This document shows positions 1 to 11,013 of a DNA stretch of 39,793 nt, one piece after another. Location: positions 5,176 to 44,968 of the forward strand of contig PGYF01000013.1 in assembly GCA_002839535.1 (NCBI GenBank). The letters are read 5' to 3'. The position numbers and the translations under genes are program-made. The stretch comes from Nitrospira bacterium HGW-Nitrospira-1. GTDB lineage: Bacteria > Nitrospirota > Thermodesulfovibrionia > Thermodesulfovibrionales > UBA6898. The notes below the pieces were generated by a model. The model did not search any database, had not been told where the DNA came from, and saw nothing but the letters and a program-made list of their open reading frames with translations. Every line of letters starts with the position of its first letter. The first letter of the stretch is position 1.

Positions 1-221
1 TGTCATTGTCCGGCTTGACCCCCGCATCAAGCATGCCCTCTGACTTGATCAGGGGGTGCGGGGCAGGCTCCCAATCCAGGATAGGGTATGGATTCCCCGG
101 TCAAGCCGGAGAATGACGGATGGGGGTCGGGCAATGACGGATGGTGGTCGGGCAATGACACAAATTAGGAAGCAATTCATCCCTGTGCCAAGAGCACAGG
201 GATGAATTGCTTATTCATTAA
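1..221. repeat. Right portion of a composite intergenic repeat, ending in a hairpin
   Basis: tgtcattgtccggcttgacccccgcatcaag... through gacacaaattaggaagcaattcat-hairpin-attgcttattcattaa; closely matches 35183-35389. Contains a 21 bp tandem (aatgacggatgg[g/t]ggtcgggc) at 112-153. Confidence 0.85.
170..212. other. Perfect 18 bp inverted repeat with 7 nt loop upstream of argG
   Basis: aagcaattcatccctgtg-ccaagag-cacagggatgaattgctt. Confidence 0.9.
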
Positions 222-249
222 TCTTTCCGAAATCTTTAGGGAGGCAAAA

Positions 250-1452
250 ATGGTGAAAAAAATAGTCCTTGCATATTCAGGAGGACTTGACACCTCCGTG
301 GCCATTGAATGGCTGAAGGAGACATACCATGCCGAGGTCATAGCCTTCTGCGCTGACCTTGGGCAGGGGGAAGACCTGAAAAAAGTACGGCAGAAGGCCC
401 TTAAGACCGGGGCCTCCAGGGTGTATGTTGAAGACCTGAGGGAAGAATTCGTCAAACACTATATTTTCCCTATGTTGCGCGGGAATGCCGTGTATGAAAG
501 TTTCTACCTTCTCGGCACGTCAATAGCAAGGCCGCTGATTGCAAAAAAACAGATAGAGATTGCGCTGAAGGAAAAGGCGGATGCTGTGGCGCACGGTTCA
601 ACAGGGAAGGGGAATGACCAGATACGGTTCGAGCTGACCTATTATGCCCTTAAGCCGGACATAAAGGTAATAGCTCCCTGGAGGGAGTGGTCATTTGACT
701 CACGGGAGTCTTTAATTGACTATTCCGAAAAACACGGCATACCGGTAGCAGCAACCAGGGCAAAGCCGTTCAGCACAGACAGGAATCTTCTCCATATCAG
801 CTATGAAGGAGGAATCCTTGAAGACCCGTGGGCTGAGCCGCCATCAGATATGTATACCATGATATCGCCCTTGGAACAGACCCCTGATAAGGCCGAATAT
901 ATTGAAATCGCCTTTGAAGGAGGCGACCCTGTAAGCATCAACGGCAAAAAGATGACGCCTGCGAAACTACTTCAAAAACTCAACGTGACAGGCGGCAGGC
1001 ATGGCATAGGAAGGGTGGATATTGTCGAGAACAGATATGTGGGAATAAAGTCAAGGGGGGTATATGAGACCCCGGGCGGAACAATACTGCATATCGCCAG
1101 GAGGGCTGTCCAGTCTATAACCCTTGACAGGGAAGTGACACACCTTCAGGATTCCCTCATGCCAAAATACGCTGAACTGGTATATTATGGCTACTGGTTT
1201 GCGCCTGAACGCATTGTCCTTCAGAAGATGATTGATGATATCCAGAAGGACGTTACAGGGACTGCGCGAATGAAACTCTATAAGGGAAACTGCCTGACTG
1301 TTGGAAGAAAATCTCCCAGGTCCTTATATAATCCAAAGCTTGCAACCTTTGAGGCCGAGAGCGTGTATAACCAGAAAGATGCTGAAGGATTTATCAAGCT
1401 CAATGCCCTGAGATTAAAAGCGAACAAGTCCCTCAGAGGAAGGAATGTCTGA
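250..1452 (+). CDS. argG: Argininosuccinate synthase
   Basis: [25 protein letters not shown]-terminus, [14 protein letters not shown] motif; ATG at 250 preceded by ggaggc RBS (the ORF track start at 202 lies in repeat sequence). Confidence 0.97.
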   Translation: MVKKIVLAYSGGLDTSVAIEWLKETYHAEVIAFCADLGQGEDLKKVRQKALKTGASRVYVEDLREEFVKHYIFPMLRGNAVYESFYLLGTSIARPLIAKKQIEIALKEKADAVAHGSTGKGNDQIRFELTYYALKPDIKVIAPWREWSFDSRESLIDYSEKHGIPVAATRAKPFSTDRNLLHISYEGGILEDPWAEPPSDMYTMISPLEQTPDKAEYIEIAFEGGDPVSINGKKMTPAKLLQKLNVTGGRHGIGRVDIVENRYVGIKSRGVYETPGGTILHIARRAVQSITLDREVTHLQDSLMPKYAELVYYGYWFAPERIVLQKMIDDIQKDVTGTARMKLYKGNCLTVGRKSPRSLYNPKLATFEAESVYNQKDAEGFIKLNALRLKANKSLRGRNV

Positions 1453-2530
1453 TATCAGGCGCTGGATCGGCCTTTGCATGGTGCATGATATAGGGCCGGT
1501 TACAGGCAGAAAACTGCTTGCCGCATTCGGATGCCCTGAAAACGTTTTTAAGGCAAACGCTTCTGACCTGCTTTCTGTAAACGGGATAAGCAGGGAACGC
1601 GCCGGGCATATCAGGAAATTCTGCCAGTGGGATGAGGTGGAAAAATACGTCCGAACAATGGAGAAAAAGGGTATATCGGCTGTTCCTTATCAGGATGACC
1701 GTTATCCCGAAGCGCTCAAAAATATAGACGATGCGCCGCTGGTTCTATATATGAAAGGAGAGTATCATCCTGATGACAGGTTTGCGATCGGGATTGTCGG
1801 TTCGCGGAAACATACCCCTTATGGCGAATCCGTTACGCAGAGGATTGCAGGAGAACTCTCTGCCGCAGGCTTTACAATCATCAGCGGGCTGGCACGAGGC
1901 ATAGATACGTTGTCTCATGAAAGCGCACTTGCAGCCGGAGGAAGGACTATAGCAGTGCTGGGCTCAGGCCCTGACGTCTGTTATCCTCCTGAGAACAGGG
2001 GCTTGACTGAGCGAATCGCAGCTTCCGGTTGTGTGATAAGCGAGTTTGTTCCCGGGACTATGCCGAACAAGGAAAACTTTCCCAGAAGAAACAGGTTGAT
2101 AAGCGGACTTTCGCTGGGCGTCCTTGTTGTCGAGGCAACGGACAAAAGCGGTTCACTTATTACGGCAGGATATGCCCTTGAGCAAAATAAAGAGGTGTTT
2201 TCTGTTCCGGGCAATATCACTTCCCAGAATTCAGAGGGCACAAACAAATTGATAAAACAGGGCGCTAAAATTGTCCTGAAGACCAACGATATTATTGAGG
2301 AGCTTGCCCCTGTGCTGAAGGGATATATCAGGACAGAGCTGAAAGAGCGTGTTAAGCTTGAGGGAGAAGAAAACAGGCTGTGCTCTATGCTTTCCATGGA
2401 GCCGAAACACATAGACCTGATATTGAGAGAGAGCGGGCTGGCCGTAAACCAGTTGCTCAATCTGCTCCTTTCCCTGGAGCTCAAAGGGATTGTAAAACAG
2501 GCCGGCGGAAAGAGATTTTATATTGCATGA
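1445..2530 (+). CDS. dprA: DNA processing protein DprA/Smf
   Basis: [54 protein letters not shown] motifs; overlaps argG stop. Confidence 0.95.
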   Translation: MSDIRRWIGLCMVHDIGPVTGRKLLAAFGCPENVFKANASDLLSVNGISRERAGHIRKFCQWDEVEKYVRTMEKKGISAVPYQDDRYPEALKNIDDAPLVLYMKGEYHPDDRFAIGIVGSRKHTPYGESVTQRIAGELSAAGFTIISGLARGIDTLSHESALAAGGRTIAVLGSGPDVCYPPENRGLTERIAASGCVISEFVPGTMPNKENFPRRNRLISGLSLGVLVVEATDKSGSLITAGYALEQNKEVFSVPGNITSQNSEGTNKLIKQGAKIVLKTNDIIEELAPVLKGYIRTELKERVKLEGEENRLCSMLSMEPKHIDLILRESGLAVNQLLNLLLSLELKGIVKQAGGKRFYIA

Positions 2531-2825
2531 GGTGGGACTTTTGTCAAAAAAACTGTTAAAGATTTTGAAGATGATCTCCAGGGATATGGAAGACAGGGAA
2601 TTCGTCTCAGATGAGGCGCTCGAAGCGCCGGGTTATGATGAAACGGATATTATGGATATCAGCGAAGAACTCGAAAACCTGGAATTTTACAATTACCTCG
2701 AAGATGATGAACTTGACATTTTGAAGGGACTTATTGCTTATATATTAATAAAAGAAAGTTCGTATGAGAAAGAAGATATATTTTCTTTAATCTTTGCCGG
2801 AGGAAGAAGGATCGTATGGAATTAG
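2523..2825 (+). CDS. Smg-like (DUF494-type) small acidic protein
   Basis: Short acidic ORF between dprA and topA, matching the smf-smg-topA-type order; family call is mainly from synteny. Confidence 0.5.
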   Translation: MHEVGLLSKKLLKILKMISRDMEDREFVSDEALEAPGYDETDIMDISEELENLEFYNYLEDDELDILKGLIAYILIKESSYEKEDIFSLIFAGGRRIVWN

Positions 2826-2859
2826 GAAAATCATGGAAACTGCGTGAAGGCGGCATAAA

Positions 2860-4641
2860 ATGAAATCATTGGTAATTGTCGAGTCCCCTGCCAAGGCCAG
2901 GACAATCAGTAAAATCCTCGGGAAGGATTTTACTGTCAAGGCCTCGGTCGGCCATATAAAGGACCTGCCTGCAAAGGAGATGGGCATTGATATAGAGAAT
3001 AACTTCACCCCGAATTATATTGTTATCCCGGGGAAAGAGAAGGTCATCAAGGAACTGAAAAAGGCTTCAAATGATGCTGAGGAGATTTACATAGCCCCTG
3101 ACCCTGACAGGGAAGGCGAGGCCATTGCCTGGCATATTGCGGATGAGGTCAAAGGCAAGACAAAGAAGATCTACAGGATAAAATTCAATGAGATAACAAG
3201 GTCCGCTGTCCTTGAGTCTATGCAAAATCCCGGCGAGATAGATATGCAAAAGGTCGATGCCCAGCAGGCCAGAAGGATATTAGACAGGCTTGTCGGATAT
3301 GAATTAAGCCCGCTTTTATGGAGGAAAGTCAGGAGGGGACTGAGTGCGGGAAGGGTGCAGTCAGTTGCTGTAAGGCTGGTTGTGGAGAGGGAACGCGAGG
3401 TTGAGGCGTTCAAACAGGAGGAGTACTGGTCTATCAACGCTGAATTTGAAGGATCAAGGAAGCCGCAGTTTTGGGCAAAGCTGTTCAAGTTCAATGAACA
3501 GAAGGTCGACATAAAGAACGCTGACGGGGCAAACTCTGTTGTCGAGAATTTAAAAAACAGCAGGTATCTGCTGACAAAGATCGAACGCAAGAAGAGAAGA
3601 CGGATGCCTTCACCTCCGTTTATTACGAGCACCCTTCAGCAGGAGGCCTCCCGGAAATTACGCTTTACCGCTAAAAAAACAATGATGATGGCTCAGCAGC
3701 TCTATGAAGGCATTGAACTCGGGGAAGAAGGTTCGGTCGGCCTGATTACCTATATGAGAACTGATTCCAACAGAATTGCGGCAGAGGCCCAGCAGGCTGC
3801 AAGAGAGTTTATTGAGAAGGCATACGGAAAGGCTTACATCCCGGAAAAACCGCCTTTCTATAAGAGCAAGGCTTCGGCGCAGGAGGCCCATGAGGCGATA
3901 AGGCCCACCTATTTAAACTACAGCCATGAGGCAATAAAACACTACCTGAGCAAGGACCAGAGCTCCCTGTATAAACTCATATGGAACCGTTTCATCGCAA
4001 GTCAGATGTCGCCTGCCGAGATTGAGCAGACCACCTTCATTATAGAGGATAGGGGTCAGGGGTTAGGGGTTAGCGCTCAATCCCCAATCTCCAATCCCCA
4101 ATCCCAATATGAATTTAGAGCGTCGGGAAGCGTTGTGAAGTTTCAGGGTTTTATGGTCCTTTATACAGAAGGGACGGATGAAATTCTGGATGAAAACGAA
4201 GCCCTCCTCCCTGCATTAAAAGAAGGTGAGACCCTCCGCCTTTTACATCTTGAACCAAAGCAGCATTTTACCCAGCCGCCGCCTCGTTATACGGAAGCTA
4301 CGCTGGTAAAGACGCTGGAGGAAAAAGGCATTGGAAGGCCGAGCACTTATGCTGCTATCCTTTCGACCATACAGGACAGAAAATATGTCCATAAGACTGA
4401 CGGGAAATTTGCTCCCACAGAACTCGGCATTGTGGTGAATGATATGCTTGTGGAAAGGTTCGCGGAACTCATGGATATCGGCTTTACAGCCGGCATGGAA
4501 GAGAACCTTGATCATATAGAAGACGGCAAAAAGAAGTGGGTGAAGGTGGTCAGGGACTTTTACGGGCCTTTTCATGAGAAACTGCGGAATGCAAAAATGC
4601 CAAGCCTCTTGAAGGTGAAACGCCGCCTGCAGCGGCTGTAG
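2860..4641 (+). CDS. topA: DNA topoisomerase I, N-terminal catalytic part (frame ends early)
   Basis: SLVIVESPAKARTISKILG, DPDREGEAIAWH, GLITYMRTDSNRIA, GIGRPSTYAAILSTIQDRKYV; zinc fingers continue in a different frame. Confidence 0.95.
   Translation: MKSLVIVESPAKARTISKILGKDFTVKASVGHIKDLPAKEMGIDIENNFTPNYIVIPGKEKVIKELKKASNDAEEIYIAPDPDREGEAIAWHIADEVKGKTKKIYRIKFNEITRSAVLESMQNPGEIDMQKVDAQQARRILDRLVGYELSPLLWRKVRRGLSAGRVQSVAVRLVVEREREVEAFKQEEYWSINAEFEGSRKPQFWAKLFKFNEQKVDIKNADGANSVVENLKNSRYLLTKIERKKRRRMPSPPFITSTLQQEASRKLRFTAKKTMMMAQQLYEGIELGEEGSVGLITYMRTDSNRIAAEAQQAAREFIEKAYGKAYIPEKPPFYKSKASAQEAHEAIRPTYLNYSHEAIKHYLSKDQSSLYKLIWNRFIASQMSPAEIEQTTFIIEDRGQGLGVSAQSPISNPQSQYEFRASGSVVKFQGFMVLYTEGTDEILDENEALLPALKEGETLRLLHLEPKQHFTQPPPRYTEATLVKTLEEKGIGRPSTYAAILSTIQDRKYVHKTDGKFAPTELGIVVNDMLVERFAELMDIGFTAGMEENLDHIEDGKKKWVKVVRDFYGPFHEKLRNAKMPSLLKVKRRLQRL
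4049..4108. repeat. Low-complexity repeat inserted in frame within topA
   Basis: gataggggtcaggggttaggggttagcgctcaatccccaatctccaatccccaatccc between IIE and YEFRASGSVVKF. Confidence 0.75.
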
Positions 4642-5015
4642 AGACAGATGAGAAATGTCCCAAGTGTGAATCTCCCATGGTACTTAAGTCAGGCAGGTTC
4701 GGGAAATTCCTTGCCTGTTCAAAATATCCTGAATGCAAGACAACCAAGCCTCTGGCTACAGGGGTCAAATGTCCTGAAGATGGCGGAGATATTGTGGAGA
4801 GAAGGTCAAAAAGAGGCAAGTCCTTTTGGAGTTGCAGTAATTACCCGAAATGCAAATTTGCAACCTGGCATAAGCCGGTACCTAAAAAATGTCCGAAATG
4901 CAGCGCTCTGTTTATGGTTGAAAAATGGGACAAGGCAGGCAATGTTTCACTCTCCTGTTTGAACAAAGAGTGTAATCATAAGGAAGAACTAAAAAGAGAA
5001 GAAGCTGCTTCATAA
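4593..5015 (+). CDS. topA: Topoisomerase I C-terminal zinc-finger segment in the -1 frame relative to the N-terminal ORF
   Basis: Frame open from 4578 reads [48 protein letters not shown] ... [28 protein letters not shown]. Confidence 0.85.
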   Translation, partial: [140 protein letters not shown]

Positions 5016-5047
5016 GAGGTTTCCAGCATTCATTTCCGAACTGATAC

Positions 5048-5218
5048 ATGAAAGAAAAACTGAAGGAGGAAATTTTGAAAAAGACTGTTGACAGGAAACT
5101 CCCCTGCGCTGCTGCAAGGAAGATCGCTGAGGGCCTCGGCATCCCCTACTCTGATGTAGGCGCTGCAGCAGATGAACTCGGCATTCAGATCAAAAACTGT
5201 CAGCTCGGTTGTTTCTGA
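5048..5218 (+). CDS. Small uncharacterised protein (56 aa, three cysteines)
   Basis: MKEKLKEEILKKTVDRKLPCAAARKIAEGLGIPYSDVGAAADELGIQIKNCQLGCF*; stop overlaps the ccsA start (TGATG); absent from the ORF track. Confidence 0.7.
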   Translation: MKEKLKEEILKKTVDRKLPCAAARKIAEGLGIPYSDVGAAADELGIQIKNCQLGCF

Positions 5219-6030
5219 TGGAAGTAATCCTTTTTGAACTGGCGCTGACCTTCTATTTTGCTGCCACGATCGTATGTGTCCTGGAGCTTTTCAAGGGCAC
5301 CAGCACCACATCCAGGATAATGTTCAGCCTTGTGGTGATCGGATTTGCCTTACATACAGCCAATATCATTGCGAGATATGTTCTTTCAGGGCATATCCCT
5401 ATAGCGAACCTGCATGAGGCTTCTTCCTTTTTTGCCTGGTGCATTGTCCTGCTTTTCTTCTACCTTGAATACCGGTATAAGCCTGGGCTCCTCGGCTCCT
5501 TTATTATGCCTGTGGTTTTTGTCCTTATGCTTTCTTCGTCGATGCTGCCGCGGAAGATCGAACCGCTCAGTCCGGTACTGCAAAGCTGCTGGCTTGGGAT
5601 ACATACCGTGCTTGCCTTTATCGGTGATGCTGCCTTTGCCATGGCCTTCGGCATAGGTATTATGTATCTGATTCAGGAACACTATGTTAAGTCAAAGCAT
5701 ATCCGCGGGCTTTTCAGGAAGCTGCCGAGCCTGCAGATGCTCGATGATATAAATTACCGGCTGATCACAATAGGGTTTCCGTTCCTCACCCTTGCCATTA
5801 TCACCGGCGCCTTATGGGCCGAAAGCGCATGGGGGAGTTACTGGAGATGGGACCCCAAGGAAGTCTGGTCTCTAATCACCTGGTTTATCTATGCATCGGT
5901 GCTGCATGTGCGGCTTACAGCCGGATGGAGAGGGAAGCGGGCTGCGATACTTTCTGTCATAGGGTTCTGTGCTGTCCTCTTTACGTTCTTCGGCGTTAAT
6001 CTGCTTGGCAAAGGATTGCATTTATTTTAA
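5218..6030 (+). CDS. ccsA: Cytochrome c biogenesis protein, CcsA/CcsB/HemX-type
   Basis: Multi-TM protein with tryptophan-rich WGSYWRWDPKEVWSLITWFIYASVLH motif; directly precedes hemA. Confidence 0.9.
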   Translation: MEVILFELALTFYFAATIVCVLELFKGTSTTSRIMFSLVVIGFALHTANIIARYVLSGHIPIANLHEASSFFAWCIVLLFFYLEYRYKPGLLGSFIMPVVFVLMLSSSMLPRKIEPLSPVLQSCWLGIHTVLAFIGDAAFAMAFGIGIMYLIQEHYVKSKHIRGLFRKLPSLQMLDDINYRLITIGFPFLTLAIITGALWAESAWGSYWRWDPKEVWSLITWFIYASVLHVRLTAGWRGKRAAILSVIGFCAVLFTFFGVNLLGKGLHLF

Positions 6031-7307
6031 TGAAAACAGTAGTGATTGGCTTGAATCATAAAACAGCGGATGTTGAGCTAAGGGAGAAACTGGCTTTCAA
6101 CGGCCAGAAGCTTGAAGACGGCATCCGTCAGATAAGAGAACTTCCTGAGATCAGGGAAACCGTCATTGTCTCTACCTGCAACAGGGTCGAGATTTATCTT
6201 AGGGTAAAAGATGTTAAAAAAGCATTTGAGGCAGTCAAGGATTTTTTTGTCCGATTTTTTGAGATAAAGAGAGAGGCTCTTGATAATGCCTTGTATCTTT
6301 ATCATGATATGGAGGCCGTGAGGCATATTTTCAGGGTTTCTTCGAGTCTTGATTCGATGGTGGTGGGGGAACCGCAGATACTCGGTCAGTTAAAGGACGC
6401 CTTTGAATTTGCGCTCGAAAGGAAAACAACAGGGGTACTCCTGAACAGGCTGCTGAAAAAATCCATTTCAGTCGCCAAGAGGGTAAGGACCGAGACAAAA
6501 ATAGCGGAAAACGCTGTGTCCATAAGCTTTGCGGCTGTCGAGCTTGCGAAGAAGATATTTGCCGATCTTTCGGAAAAAACGTTCATGCTCCTGGGGGCCG
6601 GTGAGATGGCGGAGCTTGCTGCCAAACACATGATAAACAATGGGGTGAAAGATATTATTATTGCAAACAGGACCTATGAGACCGGCTGTAATCTTGCGAA
6701 AGAATTCAAAGGGCGGGCAATACGCTTTGATGATTACATAGATGAATTAGCGCATGCGGACATCCTTATATGCTCTACCGGTGCACAGAACTATGTTTTG
6801 ATGAAAGGGCAGATGCAGAAGGTGATGAAAGAGCGGAAGAACAGGCCGGTGTTTCTTATTGATATTTCCGTGCCCAGGAATATTGACCCGGGGATAAATG
6901 ACCTTGATAATGTTTATCTGTACGATATTGATGACCTTCAGGGGACTGTGGATACGAATATCCTTGAAAGGCAGAAAGAGGCGAGGAAGGCCGACGACAT
7001 CATTGAAAAGGAGGTCGAGACGTTCAAAAAATGGTTGTCTTCTCTGGATACTGTCCCGACAGTGGTAGCCCTGAGAGAAAAGGCCGAGGCGATCAAAAAA
7101 GAAGAATTGGAAAAACTGCTGAACCGCCTTCCTGAAATCGGAGAAAAGGAGAAAAAGGCAATAGAAGGCATGGCCGGCTCGATCATCAACAAACTTATCC
7201 ACGCTCCAACCGTTGCGCTAAGAGAAGACTCTGAAGACAGGGATATTATGATAGCTGTCATAAAAAGACTCTACGGATTAAATGGAGAAGATGATGACGA
7301 AAAATAA
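6030..7307 (+). CDS. hemA: Glutamyl-tRNA reductase
   Basis: IGLNHKTADVELREKLAF, STCNRVEIYL, SSLDSMVVGEPQILGQLKDAFE, LLGAGEMAELAAKH. Confidence 0.97.
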   Translation: MKTVVIGLNHKTADVELREKLAFNGQKLEDGIRQIRELPEIRETVIVSTCNRVEIYLRVKDVKKAFEAVKDFFVRFFEIKREALDNALYLYHDMEAVRHIFRVSSSLDSMVVGEPQILGQLKDAFEFALERKTTGVLLNRLLKKSISVAKRVRTETKIAENAVSISFAAVELAKKIFADLSEKTFMLLGAGEMAELAAKHMINNGVKDIIIANRTYETGCNLAKEFKGRAIRFDDYIDELAHADILICSTGAQNYVLMKGQMQKVMKERKNRPVFLIDISVPRNIDPGINDLDNVYLYDIDDLQGTVDTNILERQKEARKADDIIEKEVETFKKWLSSLDTVPTVVALREKAEAIKKEELEKLLNRLPEIGEKEKKAIEGMAGSIINKLIHAPTVALREDSEDRDIMIAVIKRLYGLNGEDDDEK

Positions 7308-8322
7308 AGTTGTCATAGGCACAAGAGCCAGCAAACTTGCTCTCTGGCAGGCTGAATGGGTAAAGTCAGAACTGGAGCGTATGAACCCCGGCCTTCAGGT
7401 AGAATTGAACAAGATAAAGACAACCGGAGACAAGATACTGGATGTGCCTCTTGCGATGGTTGGCGGCAAGGGACTTTTTGTCAAAGAGATAGAGGAGGCG
7501 ATGCTCAGGGGAGAGGCCGATCTTGCGGTGCACAGCATGAAAGACGTGCCAACAGAGTTTCCCGAAGGGCTTGAGCTTGCAGCGATCTGCAAAAGAGAAG
7601 ACCCCAGAGACGCTTTTATCACAGCTGCAAAATCGACGCTCCGGGGCTTTAAAGATCTTCCGCAGGGCGCCTCTGTCGGTACGAGCAGTCTCAGGAGAGC
7701 CTGCCAGTTGCTGAGCCTGCGGCCTGATATCCGGATTATGCAGTTGAGGGGAAACCTCGAAACCAGACTTAGAAAGCTCGATGAAGGACAATTTGACGCC
7801 ATCATTCTGGCTGTTGCCGGCGTTAGAAGACTTGGATGGTCTGACAGGATAACCGAAATTCTGCCTGCTGATCTCTCTCTGCCGGCAATAGGTCAGGGCG
7901 CGATAGGGATAGAATGCAGAATGAACGATGATTTTATTCATAAACTCATTGCGCCGCTGAATCATAAGGAAAGCGCAACCTGCGTCAGGGCTGAGCGTGC
8001 GCTGCTAAAAAGGCTGCAGGGCGGCTGCCAGGTGCCGATTGCCGCCTATGCCAGACTGATTAGTCAGGAGTCAGGAGTCAGGGGTCAGGGGTTAGAAGAT
8101 AAGAAACAGAGATTAACTACAGATAAAGACTGTTCACTATTCACTGTTTACTATTCACTATTCATGGACAGCCTGGTGGGAAGCATTTCAGGTGACAGGA
8201 TCATCAGGGACCATGCAGAGGGACGTCCTGAAGATGCTGAGGTAATCGGGACGATGTTGGCCGAGTCTTTGCTTTTAAAGGGTGCGGACAAAATACTTGC
8301 CGAGCTTTATGGACAGCATTAG
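7282..8322 (+). CDS. hemC: Hydroxymethylbilane synthase (porphobilinogen deaminase) with in-frame repeat insertion
   Basis: VIGTRASKLALWQAEWVK, VHSMKDVPTEFPEGLELAAICKREDPRDAFI, LQGGCQVPIAAYA (cofactor cysteine). Confidence 0.96.
   Translation: MEKMMTKNKVVIGTRASKLALWQAEWVKSELERMNPGLQVELNKIKTTGDKILDVPLAMVGGKGLFVKEIEEAMLRGEADLAVHSMKDVPTEFPEGLELAAICKREDPRDAFITAAKSTLRGFKDLPQGASVGTSSLRRACQLLSLRPDIRIMQLRGNLETRLRKLDEGQFDAIILAVAGVRRLGWSDRITEILPADLSLPAIGQGAIGIECRMNDDFIHKLIAPLNHKESATCVRAERALLKRLQGGCQVPIAAYARLISQESGVRGQGLEDKKQRLTTDKDCSLFTVYYSLFMDSLVGSISGDRIIRDHAEGRPEDAEVIGTMLAESLLLKGADKILAELYGQH
8061..8165. repeat. Low-complexity repeat inserted in frame within hemC
   Basis: agtcaggagtcaggagtcaggggtcaggggtta ... 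ttcactattcactgtttactattcactattca, encoding SQESGVRGQGLEDKKQRLTTDKDCSLFTVYYSLF. Confidence 0.75.
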
Positions 8323-8342
8323 TCTAACAGCGGTCCCGTACA

Positions 8343-8972
8343 TTATTCTTCGCCTTCGAGCGCCTCGAGTTGTTCCCTGTTTTCCTGACAATCCACGCAG
8401 AGAGTTGCGGCAGGAAGCACCATCAATCTTTTTGCGCTGATCTCCTCACCGCACTCTTCACAGACGCCATAGGTCCCGTCAGCTATTTTTCTGAGAGCCT
8501 CGTCAATATTATGCATCAATTTCCTTTGGGCCGAGAGCCTCTGCAGGCTGAGGTCTTCCGAGATATCTATCTGGGCCCAGTCCCCATCGTCATTAGCAGT
8601 GTCAACAAGTTGTTTATTCTCTCCACTGATATGTCTTGCTATCTCTTCTTTCACTTCTTTGAGAATAGCTTCCTTTTTCCTGAGCAGGGATTTTTTGAGA
8701 TCAAGCAATCTGTCTTTTGAGGCGACTGTCTTTGCATAAGGTTTTTTCTCTTTTCCCATCTTTTTTACAACTGTCTTTTTAACAGTCTTTTCCGCTAAAG
8801 CCTTTTTTGCAGGGGAGATTTTCTTTTCCTGTTTTTTGGCTGGGACGGTCTTTTTCGCCTTGCCTGAAGGTTTGGCATGCGCTTTTTTAGAAAGAGATTT
8901 AACCGTTTTCTTTTTTGCAACAGGCTGCTTTTCTTTTTTCATTATAGTCTTTTTTAGGGTAGCTGCAGCCAT
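8343..8972 (-). CDS. DksA/TraR-type zinc-finger protein with long lysine-rich N-terminal tail
   Basis: C-terminus GTYGVCEECGEEISAKRLMVLPAATLCVDCQ (C4 zinc finger); N-terminus of KKTVKK/AKK repeats. Confidence 0.88.
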   Translation of the reverse strand: MAAATLKKTIMKKEKQPVAKKKTVKSLSKKAHAKPSGKAKKTVPAKKQEKKISPAKKALAEKTVKKTVVKKMGKEKKPYAKTVASKDRLLDLKKSLLRKKEAILKEVKEEIARHISGENKQLVDTANDDGDWAQIDISEDLSLQRLSAQRKLMHNIDEALRKIADGTYGVCEECGEEISAKRLMVLPAATLCVDCQENREQLEALEGEE

Positions 8973-9109
8973 TAGCCTGCTTCTTCTTTCCCGACTTCCT
9001 CTTTAAATATTTCAATAATGCTTCTTATCTTGATGCCTGCCTGCTGAAGGGCTTTCTGCACGTCAGGGAGCTTTGCATCTTCCACTTTTAACATGAAATT
9101 GCTGTTCAT
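8972..9109 (-). CDS. Small uncharacterised protein (45 aa)
   Basis: MNSNFMLKVEDAKLPDVQKALQQAGIKIRSIIEIFKEEVGKEEAG*; ggagg 7 nt before ATG; stop overlaps dksA-like start (TAATG); absent from the ORF track. Confidence 0.65.
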   Translation of the reverse strand: MNSNFMLKVEDAKLPDVQKALQQAGIKIRSIIEIFKEEVGKEEAG

Positions 9110-9111
9110 TA

Positions 9112-11009
<1,898 letters not shown>

Positions 11010-11013
<4 letters not shown>

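Noticed and set aside
1-221. Possible CRISPR array from the repeated tgtcat/gtcggg units
   Set aside because: Units are tandem or dispersed with no unique spacers and no cas genes in the window.
202-249. N-terminal extension of argG ([16 protein letters not shown])
   Set aside because: Encoded by the repeat hairpin; a better RBS and canonical start [12 protein letters not shown] lie at 250.
1981-2484. 167 aa minus-strand ORF inside dprA
   Set aside because: Antisense shadow of a well-supported gene with Ser/Leu-rich composition; the same applies to the other antisense ORFs inside argG, topA, hemA, hemC, lysA, acnA, cheA and pgi.
4648-4962. ORF overlapping the topA zinc-finger segment on the + strand
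   Set aside because: The overlapping frame carries the clear CPKC zinc fingers; this ORF has no recognisable protein character.
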